Below are positions 54,130-63,666 of a DNA stretch of 64,000 bases, piece after piece. Origin of the DNA: an uncultured Alistipes sp. (GTDB taxonomy: Bacteria; Bacteroidota; Bacteroidia; Bacteroidales; Rikenellaceae); contig CASDZK010000043.1 in assembly GCA_949286165.1 (NCBI GenBank), forward strand, positions 1 to 64,000, read 5' to 3'. Positions within the stretch are counted from its first letter, which is position 1. Each line of letters opens with the position of its first letter. Under the pieces are notes generated by a model. That model worked only from the letters and a program-made list of their open reading frames with translations. It was not told where the DNA came from and made no database searches. A program made the translations under genes and the position numbers.

Positions 54130-55989
54130 TCAGGTAAAATCCAGATCGAACGCGCTGCACAACGCACTGACCTTCGGATTGACCGAAAGCAATACCTTGA
54201 ACTTATCCTCGTCGCGCACGGGTGCGCTTTTCACTTCCTCCGCATTTTTGTCCACGATCACGCTCACATCCAGTTTCGGAACGCCGCAAAGCCGTTCCAG
54301 CCGTGTCAGCAGTTCATGCTTATTGTTCAATATTTCGTCGGACAAAATGGCGTTGGCCACCACCAATTCTATTTTGCCGTCCACGATCTTGGCCTTTTGA
54401 AAAGGCGTAACCAATCGGGGACGCGTTTCCGCCAGTTCCTGCGCAAAGTTCCGGCATCCCTCCAGCACTTTTTCCCGGTCGGATTCCGCAATCGATACCG
54501 TCCCGGCCGTTTCCCGCTCTTCTTCCGCCGGCTGAGCAGCCTGTTGCTGCTGTTGAAGCAACCCGCCGATGGACAACCCCAGACGCGAGCCGACCGACCG
54601 CGCCGGTTGCTTCGGGACAACGGGCGGTTCCTGCAAAACAACGGCTGTTTTTTCTTCCGGATGAACAGCTTCTTTCGCCGCAACGGCAGCAGACGGCATC
54701 ACAGACGGAGCAGCAGACGGAACAGACTCGGCAGCCGGAGCGGCGGAACGTCCGGTTTTCTCCCGTGTCGGGACCGGTTGCGGAACAACCCGGTTGGCTG
54801 GCCGTTCCGAAGCGGCAGCCGTCCCGGAAGGAACTGCCGTTCCCGAAACGGGAGGCAGATCGTAGGACCGGCCCGCATCGCCGGACGACAATTTGACGGG
54901 CGACAAATTGCACAGTTTCAAGATGGCCAGTTCCGTATGCAGCCGCAAATTGGACGTCTGCCGCAAAGCCGTTTCGGTTCGGGCAATGATGTTCAGTCCG
55001 TCGTACAGAAACGGGACTTGCAGGCTTTTTGCCTGCGCGATGTAACGGTCGGCCACCGACCCGGTCACTTCCAGCAAGGAGCGGGTATTTCCGGAAAGCG
55101 CCACCAGCAAATTTCGCAAATGCGAACCCAGCCCCGACAAAAAAGTCTGCGAGTCGAATCCCTTTTGCAACACCTGATCGTAAGCGACCAGCGCCGACGC
55201 ATAATCCCCCGCGGCCAGGCTATCGGTAAACTGGAAATAGGTATCGTAGTCCAGCACGTTCAGGGCCTCCGCCGTAGCCCGAAAGTTCAGATCCCCGCCG
55301 CAAAAGGAAACGACCTTGTCGTACATCGAAAGCGCGTCGCGCATGCAGCCGTCCGCCTTCTGGGCGATGATATGCAGGGATTCGTCGTCGGTCCGGACGT
55401 TTTCCGACACGGAAATATGTTTCAGATAACCCACTACGTCTTCCGTCTTGATCCGCCGGAAATCGTAAATCTGGCACCGCGACAGAATGGTCGGAATAAT
55501 CTTGTGCTTCTCCGTCGTCGCCAAAATGAACACGGCATGTGCGGGCGGTTCCTCCAACGTTTTCAGAAAAGCGTTGAAAGCCGTGGCGGAAAGCATGTGC
55601 GCCTCGTCGATGATGTAAACGCTGTATTTTCCTACCTGCGGCGGAATCCGCACCTGTTCGGTCAGCGTACGGATATATTCGACGGAATTGTTGGAAGCGG
55701 CGTCCAACTCATGGATATTGTAAGAACGCCCTTCGTTGAAAGCGCGGCAGGACTCGCATTCGTTGCAAGCCTCGGCATTCGACGCGGGATTCATGCAATT
55801 GATGGCTTTGGCCAGAATGCGGGCGCAGGTCGTCTTTCCCACGCCCCGCGGACCGCAGAACAGATAGGCATGCGCCAACTGGTTGCGCATAATGGCGTTG
55901 CGCAGCGTGGAAGTAATGTGCGACTGCCCCACCACCGATTCGAAGTTTACCGGCCGGTATTTCCGGGCCGACACGATATATTTTTCCAT
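54130..55989 (-). CDS. dnaX: DNA polymerase III subunit gamma/tau
   Basis: This 619-residue clamp-loader ATPase loads the beta clamp at replication forks. The N-terminal AAA+ domain has YRPVNFESVVGQ, Walker A GPRGVGKT (46-53), zinc-binding cysteines in CMNPASNAEACNECESC, DEAHML (Walker B) and the sensor block TTEKHKIIPTILSRCQ. After the helical collar (to about 365) comes a Pro/Ala/Ser-rich linker, with a QQQQQ stretch, and a short tau-type end. No frameshift slippery site was identified. It is a single gene on the minus strand. Confidence 0.96.
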   Translation of the reverse strand: MEKYIVSARKYRPVNFESVVGQSHITSTLRNAIMRNQLAHAYLFCGPRGVGKTTCARILAKAINCMNPASNAEACNECESCRAFNEGRSYNIHELDAASNNSVEYIRTLTEQVRIPPQVGKYSVYIIDEAHMLSATAFNAFLKTLEEPPAHAVFILATTEKHKIIPTILSRCQIYDFRRIKTEDVVGYLKHISVSENVRTDDESLHIIAQKADGCMRDALSMYDKVVSFCGGDLNFRATAEALNVLDYDTYFQFTDSLAAGDYASALVAYDQVLQKGFDSQTFLSGLGSHLRNLLVALSGNTRSLLEVTGSVADRYIAQAKSLQVPFLYDGLNIIARTETALRQTSNLRLHTELAILKLCNLSPVKLSSGDAGRSYDLPPVSGTAVPSGTAAASERPANRVVPQPVPTREKTGRSAAPAAESVPSAAPSVMPSAAVAAKEAVHPEEKTAVVLQEPPVVPKQPARSVGSRLGLSIGGLLQQQQQAAQPAEEERETAGTVSIAESDREKVLEGCRNFAQELAETRPRLVTPFQKAKIVDGKIELVVANAILSDEILNNKHELLTRLERLCGVPKLDVSVIVDKNAEEVKSAPVRDEDKFKVLLSVNPKVSALCSAFDLDFT

Positions 55990-56166
55990 TTTTCCGCCGT
56001 TCGATCAATTATTTCAAATATACAAAATTATGTTTTTTATTCCTACTTCCCTCATTTTTCAGCCAAACAAATTCCATTCAGGATATTTCGGCCCACCTGC
56101 ATTCCCGCCTTTTTCCACCACGATTCCGCCTCCGGAAACCTCCCCGGACCATTTCGCCGTTTACGG

Positions 56167-56203
56167 AAAGGGCCGGCATAAGAGGTTCTACTGCCAGCCC
56201 TTT
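56167..56203 (-). terminator. Hairpin after the heparinase-like gene
   Basis: The arms 56167-56178 and 56192-56203 (aaagggccggca with tgccagcccttt) pair over 12 bp with one mismatch. It lies downstream of the minus-strand gene ending at 56237, but no clear U-run follows, so function is uncertain. Confidence 0.4.
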
Positions 56204-56236
56204 CCCCTGCCCGAATATCCGGTCCCGTTCAACGGA

Positions 56237-58099
56237 TCACAATACCGGCCGGTAATCGATCTCCTTATTCTCATCCGGAAGCAGGCACACGCGTATTTTC
56301 TGTTTCGCGCCGCGCTCCAAGTCCGTATCAAAGGATACGATCGAAACTCCTTCATTCGGAGAATCGTAACTGTACGAAGAAACGGCCGGACGGATATTCC
56401 ATGTTATCTTTTCCGGCCCTTCTACCCTGACAAACAACTTCTTCCCGGCCTTCTCCAACATTACCGTCTTGTCGGAAACAACCGTAACGGCAGCAGGCGT
56501 TACCAAGGTCCAGGTCATTTTGGTAAACCTGTCTTTCGACACGATCTCGTCCTCGATTACCCCGTACCGTTTGCCGACCAAGGAAAACGAACGTCTCACG
56601 GATTCCGCCTGCCCCGCGTAAACCGGCGTCAAATCGGAAACGACATACATATGATCGGCACGATCCGACGTTTCCCCTATCTCGGCCTTACCGTTCACAT
56701 TTTGAAGTTTCTCGTTAAAAGCAAGCGTATTGTGAGCGAAATTATTGTACCGGAAAACATCCCACCGCTGGGCGTCCTGCTTCATATTCCACAAATCGAC
56801 CCCTTTTTGTTCAAGACGATCGTATTTTTCCATTCCCAAATCAACGGCCCAATCGATTCCATCCGCTTCAAAAATAAAACTTCCTACATCCATATGGCCG
56901 TGATTGACTTTAGGCGATCCCAACTTGACGCCCAAATAAACTTCCCGATCCGTTTTCCAACCGGAACGCATGAAAACGACCGGATTATCTCCCTCCGCCT
57001 TCCAGAAAGACGTCTGCGGTTCGACGGGATCGGACAAAGAGGCGGAAGCCCCCCAGATCAACATGGCCGGAGCCAGCCGTTCTATGGAACGCATCCCCTC
57101 TTTCCGGAACAAACGCGCCTGATTATACAGTATCGACGCGTCGCCGGTCTTATCGTAAAACCAGAAAAGAGCGGCACACATACCCGACCGGGAACCGTTA
57201 TCGGAATAGGGAAAATTCCTCAACGCCGGCGTCACAGCGTGCAAAACGTATTCTCCTGTTTTCAGGAAACCGGGAATTTCGCCCAATCCGCAGTCCGTTC
57301 CGAAAATTTTTTCTATCGCACTTAAAAACATCACGTTGAACGATGTTCCGTAATCCCAGTATCCCACTCCTTCCGGATAAGCGCCATCGGGACCGTAATG
57401 GCTCATCGGAACGGAAATTTTTTCTATCGCCCGATCAACGATCCGACGGGCCAGCTCCCGGTCCTTCTCCCAGACGGCCAACGCGCCGTAAGCCATTCCC
57501 GCATGGCAAACCTGATTCCAATTATGCCCGGCATCGACAAACCAGTTATACGGTTCGACAAAAGATTGTTTCAGCCCTTTTTCCGTTATCGCCTCCTCCA
57601 AAACAGCTTTCGTTTCGGAAGAAAGCACCGGGTATAACCAATCGTAACCGATCGCTAAAGCCATGGTCATTTCCCCGACATCCAAAAAATGAGAAGGGTT
57701 CCAATCTTCGAAAGAAGCCGCTTTCAGCATCTCCTTTTCGGCACGCGCCGCATACCTTTTATCTTTCGTCATGCGATACGCATAACTAAGCAAGAAAACG
57801 CGTTTCAAATTATCGCGGGAAACGTCCAACAACCTGCGGCCGGTTTTAATTCTTTCATTGACGGGCAATGTCAAACAACGGTCCGCTTCCTTCAATAAAA
57901 TACCGTGTATTTCCGTCCACACGGAATCCCTGCCGATCCGTTTCTTCAAATTTTTCTCTTCCCCCTTCAGGAGAAGCAGGCGAGGATGCTCCGGAAGCTT
58001 TTCCGAGCCGGTTCCCTGCTCCCTTTCCGCAGCCAGCATCGGAAAACAGTACCCGAATAAAAACAAAACGGCAAAAACGGCTTTTCTTAAATCTCTCAT
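56237..58099 (-). CDS. Heparinase II/III-family polysaccharide lyase-like protein
   Basis: This secreted 620-residue protein has a signal peptide (cleavage near LAAE), an alpha/alpha-toroid domain (about 35-370) and a beta-sandwich domain (about 375-620). HNWNQVCHAGMAYGALAVW and HYGPDGAYPEGVGYWDYGTS are family-typical and carry the likely Asn/His/Tyr catalytic residues. HGHMDVGSFIFEADG in the second domain binds metal in relatives. Such lyases cut uronate-containing polymers (heparin/heparan, alginate, ulvan) by elimination; the exact substrate cannot be told. It lies downstream of the uronate operon but after a terminator. Confidence 0.85.
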   Translation of the reverse strand: MRDLRKAVFAVLFLFGYCFPMLAAEREQGTGSEKLPEHPRLLLLKGEEKNLKKRIGRDSVWTEIHGILLKEADRCLTLPVNERIKTGRRLLDVSRDNLKRVFLLSYAYRMTKDKRYAARAEKEMLKAASFEDWNPSHFLDVGEMTMALAIGYDWLYPVLSSETKAVLEEAITEKGLKQSFVEPYNWFVDAGHNWNQVCHAGMAYGALAVWEKDRELARRIVDRAIEKISVPMSHYGPDGAYPEGVGYWDYGTSFNVMFLSAIEKIFGTDCGLGEIPGFLKTGEYVLHAVTPALRNFPYSDNGSRSGMCAALFWFYDKTGDASILYNQARLFRKEGMRSIERLAPAMLIWGASASLSDPVEPQTSFWKAEGDNPVVFMRSGWKTDREVYLGVKLGSPKVNHGHMDVGSFIFEADGIDWAVDLGMEKYDRLEQKGVDLWNMKQDAQRWDVFRYNNFAHNTLAFNEKLQNVNGKAEIGETSDRADHMYVVSDLTPVYAGQAESVRRSFSLVGKRYGVIEDEIVSKDRFTKMTWTLVTPAAVTVVSDKTVMLEKAGKKLFVRVEGPEKITWNIRPAVSSYSYDSPNEGVSIVSFDTDLERGAKQKIRVCLLPDENKEIDYRPVL

Positions 58100-58135
58100 T
58101 TCAATCCTCCATAAAAAACGATTCTAATGATAAAA

Positions 58136-58192
58136 CGACGGACTGAATTTCCGAGCCTCATTCATCGAGCCCGAAAGAAACTCAATCCGTCG
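58136..58192 (-). terminator. Terminator of the uronate operon
   Basis: On the minus-strand RNA, 58178-58192 pairs with 58136-58150 over 15 bp with two G-U pairs, with a further inner stem, and runs into ttttat. It separates uxaC from the heparinase-like gene. Confidence 0.75.
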
Positions 58193-58239
58193 CGGTTTTT
58201 TCGCATTCAGGTCCGGCATTCCGCCGTTTGCCCGTAATG

Positions 58240-59634
58240 TCAGAAATAACGTTTGGCGTTGTAATAACAGATATCCTCTACCATTTGTCCGATAAACGGC
58301 ATTTCCGAAGCCGGCAGCCACCCTTTTTCCACATCTTCTCCCAAAAGGTTGCAAAGAATGCGGCGGAAATACTCGTGCCGCGGATAGGAAAGGAAACTGC
58401 GCGAATCGGTCAGCATCCCCACGAACCGGCTCAACAGACCGAAAGAGGACAAGGTATTCAACTGCCTGATCATGCCGTCCATCTGGTCGAGGAACCACCA
58501 GGCCGCACCGTACTGCATCTTGCCCGCCTGCGACCCGTCGTTGAAGTTGTAAGCCATGGAGACCAGCACTTCGCTGTCTTTCGGGTTCAGGTTGTACAAA
58601 ATGGTCTTCGCCAGCCGGCCTTCGTCATCCAGTCGGGAAAACAGTCTGGACATCTGCGCGGCCACGGAACCGTCCCCGATGGAATCGCAACCGATATCCG
58701 GCCCCAATTGGTCGAAAAGCCGTTTGGAATTGTTCCGGATCGCTCCGAAATGGAATTGCTGCGTCCATCCCCGTTCATGGTTCATGACCGCCAAATGGTA
58801 CAGCATGCCCGACTTGAACAGATCGGCTTCGGCGGCATTCACGGGTTCGCCCCGCAATGCTTTTCCGAACGCCGCGTCCATCCCTTTGCCGGTAAATTCC
58901 CCCGAAGGGAATTCGGACACGCCGTGATCGGAAAGCCGGCAACCCGCCTCCGCGAAGTAAGCCTGCCGTTTCCGAAGCGCCTCCAGCAACGTATCGACCG
59001 AAACGATATCCGTATCGGCCGCGGCGGACAACTGCCGGATGTAGTCGCGGTAAACGGCTCCGCCCTCTATGTTCATGACTTTGTCCGGCCGCCACGTCGG
59101 CAACACTTCGATTCCAAACCCTTCGTCGCGCAACCGTTTGTGATACTCCAGCGTATCGACCGGATCGTCCGTCGTACACAACCGTTCCACCTTCATCATG
59201 CGCAGCAGATTGCGCACCGAATAGGCCGGACGGGACAGCAGCTCGTTACAATGGGCGTAAATCGCCGCCGCCGAACGTTCGTTCAGCAATTCGTCCACGC
59301 CGAAATAACGTTTCAGTTCCAAATGCGTCCAATGGTACAACGGGTTGCGCATCGTATAAGGAACCGTCCGGGCCCAGGCCAAAAACTTGTCCCAGTCGTC
59401 CGCATCGCCGGTAACGTACCGTTCGTCCACGCCGTTGGCGCGCAAAGCCCGCCACTTGTAATGGTCGCCGCCCAGCCATACCTCCGCGATGGACCCGAAA
59501 CGGTAATCCTCGAAGATCAGGCGGGGGTCGAGATGGTTGTGATAATCGATAATCGGCATCCTCGCCGCATGGTCGTGATACAGCTCCTTAGCCGCATCGT
59601 TTCCCAACAAAAAATCGTCGTCGATGTAACTCAT
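58240..59634 (-). CDS. uxaC: Glucuronate isomerase
   Basis: This 464-residue cytoplasmic isomerase converts D-glucuronate to D-fructuronate and D-galacturonate to D-tagaturonate. The start FLLGNDAAKELYHDHAARMP and the IIDYHNHLDPRLI block carry metal-binding histidines; TTDDPVDTLEYHK and the C-terminal SDSRSFLSYPRHEYFRRILCN also match the family, and the length is normal. It is the last gene of the operon, 18 bp after uxuA and just before the terminator at 58136. Confidence 0.96.
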   Translation of the reverse strand: MSYIDDDFLLGNDAAKELYHDHAARMPIIDYHNHLDPRLIFEDYRFGSIAEVWLGGDHYKWRALRANGVDERYVTGDADDWDKFLAWARTVPYTMRNPLYHWTHLELKRYFGVDELLNERSAAAIYAHCNELLSRPAYSVRNLLRMMKVERLCTTDDPVDTLEYHKRLRDEGFGIEVLPTWRPDKVMNIEGGAVYRDYIRQLSAAADTDIVSVDTLLEALRKRQAYFAEAGCRLSDHGVSEFPSGEFTGKGMDAAFGKALRGEPVNAAEADLFKSGMLYHLAVMNHERGWTQQFHFGAIRNNSKRLFDQLGPDIGCDSIGDGSVAAQMSRLFSRLDDEGRLAKTILYNLNPKDSEVLVSMAYNFNDGSQAGKMQYGAAWWFLDQMDGMIRQLNTLSSFGLLSRFVGMLTDSRSFLSYPRHEYFRRILCNLLGEDVEKGWLPASEMPFIGQMVEDICYYNAKRYF

Positions 59635-59652
59635 AACCCTGCGTTTTACCGA

Positions 59653-60834
59653 TTATTCGCCGTACAGCGTACGCCCGATGCCCAATTCGAGCCCGCGCAA
59701 CTCCGCCAGTCCCTTGACCCGTCCGATGGCCGAATACCCCGGATAGGTCTTCTTTTTCAGGTCGTCGAGCATCTGATGCCCGTGGTCGGGACGCATGGGA
59801 AGCGACACCCGGTTTTTCTGCATGACTTCGATCAGATTCTTCATGATCGCATACATGTCGATACTGCCTTCCAGATGGTTCGCTTCGTAGAAGTTCCCCT
59901 GCGCATCGCGCTGCGTGCTGCGCAGATGTACGAAATTGATGCGGTCCCCCAGCTCCTTCGCCATGACGGGCAGGTCGTTGTCGGCCCGCACGCTGAACGA
60001 ACCGGTGCAAAAACAGAGGCCGTTCGACCGGTTGGGTACGGCGGCCACCAGTTTCCTGAAATCGTCCGCCGTACTCAAAATACGGGGCAACCCCAACAGC
60101 TTATAGGGCGGATCGTCCGGATGAATCGCCAGCTTCGCCCCGCACTCGTCGGCTACCGGCGTCACGGCTTTCAAAAAGTCGATCAGGTTGGAACGCAACT
60201 GCTCTTCGCTGATGTCCTTGTACAGGGCCAGCCCTTCGTTGATCTCCCGTTCGGTAAAGCTCTCGTCGGCTCCCGGCAATCCCATCAGGATACTGTCGAG
60301 CAACACCTTCTTGTCGGTTTCGCTCATCTGCGCGAAACGCGCCTTCGCCCGTTCCACCTCTTCCGGCGTATAATCCTGCTCCGCATTTTCCCGTTTCAGG
60401 ATAAACAGGTCGAAAGCCACGAAAGCGGCCCGTTCGAAACGCAAAGCCCTGGAACCGTCTTCCAGCTCGTACACTACCGAAGTGCGGGTCCAGTCCAATA
60501 CCGGCATGAAGTTATAGGTAATTACCTTGATGCCGCAGGCCGCCAGATTCCGGATGCTCTGTTTGTAATTCTCGATATGTTCCAGATACCCCGGCGCCTG
60601 CGTCTTGATCTGCTCGCTGACCGGCAGGCTCTCCACGACCGACCAGGTCAGCCCGGCCGCCTCGATCATCGCCTTGCGTTTGTTGATCTCTTCCACCGTC
60701 CATACCTTTCCCGGAGCGATGTGATGCAAGGCATTTACCACTCCGGTCGCGCCAGCCTGACGGATATCCGCCAGCGACACCACATCGTTGGGTCCGTACC
60801 AGCGGAAAGTCTGCTCGAATTTATATCTTTCCAT
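59653..60834 (-). CDS. uxuA: Mannonate dehydratase
   Basis: This 393-residue cytoplasmic enzyme dehydrates D-mannonate to 2-keto-3-deoxygluconate. Family marks are [22 protein letters not shown] at the start (split here over positions 11-32), [18 protein letters not shown], and [17 protein letters not shown], in which His, Cys and Asp residues bind the metal. [21 protein letters not shown] near residue 300 is also typical. Length is normal. It lies between uxaC and the SDR gene. Confidence 0.96.
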   Translation of the reverse strand: MERYKFEQTFRWYGPNDVVSLADIRQAGATGVVNALHHIAPGKVWTVEEINKRKAMIEAAGLTWSVVESLPVSEQIKTQAPGYLEHIENYKQSIRNLAACGIKVITYNFMPVLDWTRTSVVYELEDGSRALRFERAAFVAFDLFILKRENAEQDYTPEEVERAKARFAQMSETDKKVLLDSILMGLPGADESFTEREINEGLALYKDISEEQLRSNLIDFLKAVTPVADECGAKLAIHPDDPPYKLLGLPRILSTADDFRKLVAAVPNRSNGLCFCTGSFSVRADNDLPVMAKELGDRINFVHLRSTQRDAQGNFYEANHLEGSIDMYAIMKNLIEVMQKNRVSLPMRPDHGHQMLDDLKKKTYPGYSAIGRVKGLAELRGLELGIGRTLYGE

Positions 60835-60861
60835 AAAATACTCCTTTCTGTGCCACGCACG

Positions 60862-61668
60862 TTATACGCCGCTGTAAACACTGAAACCTCCGTCGATGGG
60901 CAGGATAGTTCCGGTAATGAACTTGGACGCTTCGCTCGCCAGGAACACGATGGCTCCGTTCAGCTCTTCCGGATCCCCCAGACGGCCGAACGGCGTTTCG
61001 CGGATCACATCCTTCGCCCGGTCGGTATAGGATCCGTCGGGATTGGTCATCAGCGTACGGTTCTGCTCTGTCAGGAAAAAGCCGGGAGCGATGGCGTTCA
61101 CGCGCACCCCTTCCCCGAATTTCTTGGCCAGTTCCACCGACAACCATTTGGTAAAATTATCGATGCCCGCTTTGGCGGCCGAATACCCTACCACGCGGGT
61201 AAGCACCGTTTGAGCCGACATGGACGAAATATTGATGATGGAGCCTTTTTTCTGTTTTACCATCTGCGGAGCGAATACCAACGAAGTCAGTACCGTCCCG
61301 GTCAGGTTCAGTTCGAACACCTTGCGGAAGGCGTCGATATTCAGGTCGAAAATGGTCTGGTCGGGACCGATCGTCGCGCCGGCCATGTTCCCTCCGGCCG
61401 CATTGATCAGGATATCCACGCGTCCCCAACGGGAAACCACGGCATCCCTGGCCGCTTCCAACGACTCTTTTTCCAACACGTTCACTTTATAATAAGCCGC
61501 TTCCGTTCCCAGCGCTTCCAGATCGGCCGCCCGTTCGGCGCCAACCTTTTCGTTCAGGTCGAGCAGGGCAATCTTCACGCCCCGCCGGGCCAGGCATTTC
61601 GCCATCGACGTTCCCAGAACGCCGCATCCGCCGGTAATCACGGCGATTTTTCCTTGTAAATCGAACAT
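60862..61668 (-). CDS. uxuB: SDR-family mannonate oxidoreductase
   Basis: This 268-residue enzyme has the short-chain dehydrogenase plan: KIAVITGGCGVLGTSMAK for NAD binding, NAAGGNMAG, and the catalytic Ser in ISSMSAQ with YSAAKAG (Tyr-x3-Lys). Its place between uxuA and kdgK fits D-fructuronate reductase (mannonate oxidoreductase). In E. coli that step is done by an unrelated long-chain enzyme, so the symbol states function, not homology to E. coli UxuB. I used the ATG at 61668; the longer frame to 61707 enters the upstream spacer. Confidence 0.82.
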   Translation of the reverse strand: MFDLQGKIAVITGGCGVLGTSMAKCLARRGVKIALLDLNEKVGAERAADLEALGTEAAYYKVNVLEKESLEAARDAVVSRWGRVDILINAAGGNMAGATIGPDQTIFDLNIDAFRKVFELNLTGTVLTSLVFAPQMVKQKKGSIINISSMSAQTVLTRVVGYSAAKAGIDNFTKWLSVELAKKFGEGVRVNAIAPGFFLTEQNRTLMTNPDGSYTDRAKDVIRETPFGRLGDPEELNGAIVFLASEASKFITGTILPIDGGFSVYSGV

Positions 61669-61769
61669 AACGTTTTCTAATTTATGCACTCGCGTGCCGT
61701 TTATCAATTCTTCGCAATACCGTAAAACGGTCTCCCTTCCGGTCGGAACCGGAAGGAAAACCGCCGTTT

Positions 61770-62810
61770 TTATCGGGACACCCGGCCGGAGGCGTCGCCC
61801 GACATCAATTTTTCCACTTCGTCCACCGTTACCAGATTGAAATCCCCGTAAACGGTATGTTTCAGACAGGAAGCCGCTACGGCGAAATTCAACGCCTTCT
61901 GGTCGTCGTCGGGATAGGTCAGCAAACCGTAGATCAACCCGCCCATGAACGAATCGCCGCCGCCCACGCGATCGACGATATGGGTAATGTCGTAACGGGG
62001 CGATTCGTACAGTTTTTTACCGTCGAACAGCACCCCGCCCCACGTGTTGTGGTTGGCGTTGATGGAACCGCGCAGCGTAACGATCACTTTCCGGGCACGC
62101 GGGAAACGGCTCATTAACTGGGTGCATACCGACTCGAATTCCCCGGCATTTACCCGACCGGCCGTAGCCGTCACGTCGAAACCCTTCGGTTTGATTCCGA
62201 ACACCTTTTCGGCGTCCTCCTCGTTCCCGAGAATCACGTCGCAGCCTTCCACCAGCGCGGGCATCACTTCCGAAGCCTGTTTTCCGTATTTCCACAAATT
62301 CTTGCGGTAATTCAGGTCGCAGGAGACCGTTATCCCCATCTTGTTGGCCGTACGGATCGCTTCCAGGCAAACGTCTGCCGCTCCTTGCGAAAGCGCGGGC
62401 GTAATCCCGGTCCAATGGAACCAGCCGGCCCCTTCGAACACGCTTTCCCAATCGATCATGCCCGGTTCGATCTCCGCTATGGACGAATGGGCACGGTCGT
62501 ACACTACCTTGCTGGCGCGGGCCACGGCGCCCGTTTCCAGAAAATAGATGCCGAGCCGGTCGCCGCCATAGACGATTCCGGAAGTTCCCACACCGTATTT
62601 CCGCAAATCCATCACGCAGGATTTCGCGATGTCGTTCTGCGGCATGCGGGTAACGAAATCTACGGGAATGCCGTAATTGGCCAACGAAACGGCCACATTG
62701 GCTTCTCCGCCGCCGAAAGTGGCGGTAAATTCCTTGGCCTGCGAGAAACGCAGGTATCCGGGGGTCGCCAGACGCAACATGATCTCCCCGAACGTAACTA
62801 CTCTCTTCAT
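61770..62810 (-). CDS. kdgK: 2-keto-3-deoxygluconate kinase
   Basis: This 346-residue PfkB-family kinase phosphorylates 2-keto-3-deoxygluconate to the 6-phosphate. It shows the N-terminal block VTFGEIMLRLATPGYLRF, TFGGGEANVAVSLANYG and the C-terminal catalytic VDRVGGGDSFMGGLIYGL with the base Asp in GGGD (GAGD in most members). The context, among the uxu and kdu genes, points to this sugar acid rather than another substrate. The aldolase that would follow in the pathway is not in the window. Confidence 0.9.
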   Translation of the reverse strand: MKRVVTFGEIMLRLATPGYLRFSQAKEFTATFGGGEANVAVSLANYGIPVDFVTRMPQNDIAKSCVMDLRKYGVGTSGIVYGGDRLGIYFLETGAVARASKVVYDRAHSSIAEIEPGMIDWESVFEGAGWFHWTGITPALSQGAADVCLEAIRTANKMGITVSCDLNYRKNLWKYGKQASEVMPALVEGCDVILGNEEDAEKVFGIKPKGFDVTATAGRVNAGEFESVCTQLMSRFPRARKVIVTLRGSINANHNTWGGVLFDGKKLYESPRYDITHIVDRVGGGDSFMGGLIYGLLTYPDDDQKALNFAVAASCLKHTVYGDFNLVTVDEVEKLMSGDASGRVSR

Positions 62811-62837
62811 TTTCGCTTACAATCGTAAAACCCGTTA

Positions 62838-63632
62838 CTACTCTTCGTTGGACGCCTTGCCCAGCGACGCCAGGATACCGCCGTCCACGTAAACCACATG
62901 GCCGCTCACGAAATCGGAAGCATGCGACGCCAGATAAATCGCCGTGCCGGCCAGATCTTCCGGCTGTCCCCAGCGCATGGCGGGCGTGCGTTTGATAATG
63001 AAATCGTTGAACGGATGCCCTTCGTAACGGATGGGAGCCGTCTGGGCCGTAGCGAAATATCCCGGACCGATGGCATTGACCTGAATGTTGTAGCGCGCCC
63101 ATTCGGTCGCGAGGTTCTTCGTCAGCATTTTCAATCCGCCTTTGGCCGCGGCATAGGCGCTCACGGTATCGCGACCCACCTCGCTCATCATCGAACACAT
63201 GTTGATGATCTTGCCGTAGCCGCGTTCCTTCATCCCTTTGGCCACCGCCTTCGACATGATGAACGGTCCGGTCAGATCGATGTTGATGACCTGCTGCCAG
63301 TCCGCTACCGACATTTCCATCGCCGGAATGCGTTTGATGATGCCGGCATTGTTTACCAGAATATCGATGGGACCTACCTCTTTTTCGATAAGGGCGATAT
63401 GTTTTTCCACCGCAGCCTCGTCGGTCACGTCGAAAATATACCCGTGCGCCGTAATGCCGTTGGCGGCATATTCGGCCACCGCCCCTTTCAGTTTTTCGGC
63501 GGAAACGTCGTTGATTACCAGTTTGGCTCCGGCCTGCGCCAAAGCCGTCGCAATAGCCATTCCCAAACCATGGGTTCCTCCGGTTACCAAAGCGGTTTTT
63601 CCGGTCAGGTCGAATAATTGCAATGCTTTCAT
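62838..63632 (-). CDS. kduD: 2-dehydro-3-deoxy-D-gluconate 5-dehydrogenase
   Basis: This 264-residue short-chain dehydrogenase reduces 2,5-diketo-3-deoxygluconate to 2-keto-3-deoxygluconate. It has GKTALVTGGTHGLGMAIAT (NAD site), ILVNNAGIIKRIPAMEM, and the catalytic NMCSMMSEVGRDTVSAYAAAK (Ser; YAAAK). The ending YVDGGILAS is typical. The strongest evidence for KduD over gluconate 5-dehydrogenase is the adjacent kduI, 34 bp upstream. Confidence 0.9.
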   Translation of the reverse strand: MKALQLFDLTGKTALVTGGTHGLGMAIATALAQAGAKLVINDVSAEKLKGAVAEYAANGITAHGYIFDVTDEAAVEKHIALIEKEVGPIDILVNNAGIIKRIPAMEMSVADWQQVINIDLTGPFIMSKAVAKGMKERGYGKIINMCSMMSEVGRDTVSAYAAAKGGLKMLTKNLATEWARYNIQVNAIGPGYFATAQTAPIRYEGHPFNDFIIKRTPAMRWGQPEDLAGTAIYLASHASDFVSGHVVYVDGGILASLGKASNEE

Positions 63633-63666
63633 GATCGTATGTTTAAAAAATTACTTTTTTCGTTCG

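Noticed and set aside
58228..61659. 1143-codon open frame on the plus strand
   Set aside because: It lies wholly antisense to uxaC, uxuA and the SDR gene, whose products are clear. Long antisense frames are common in GC-rich coding DNA.
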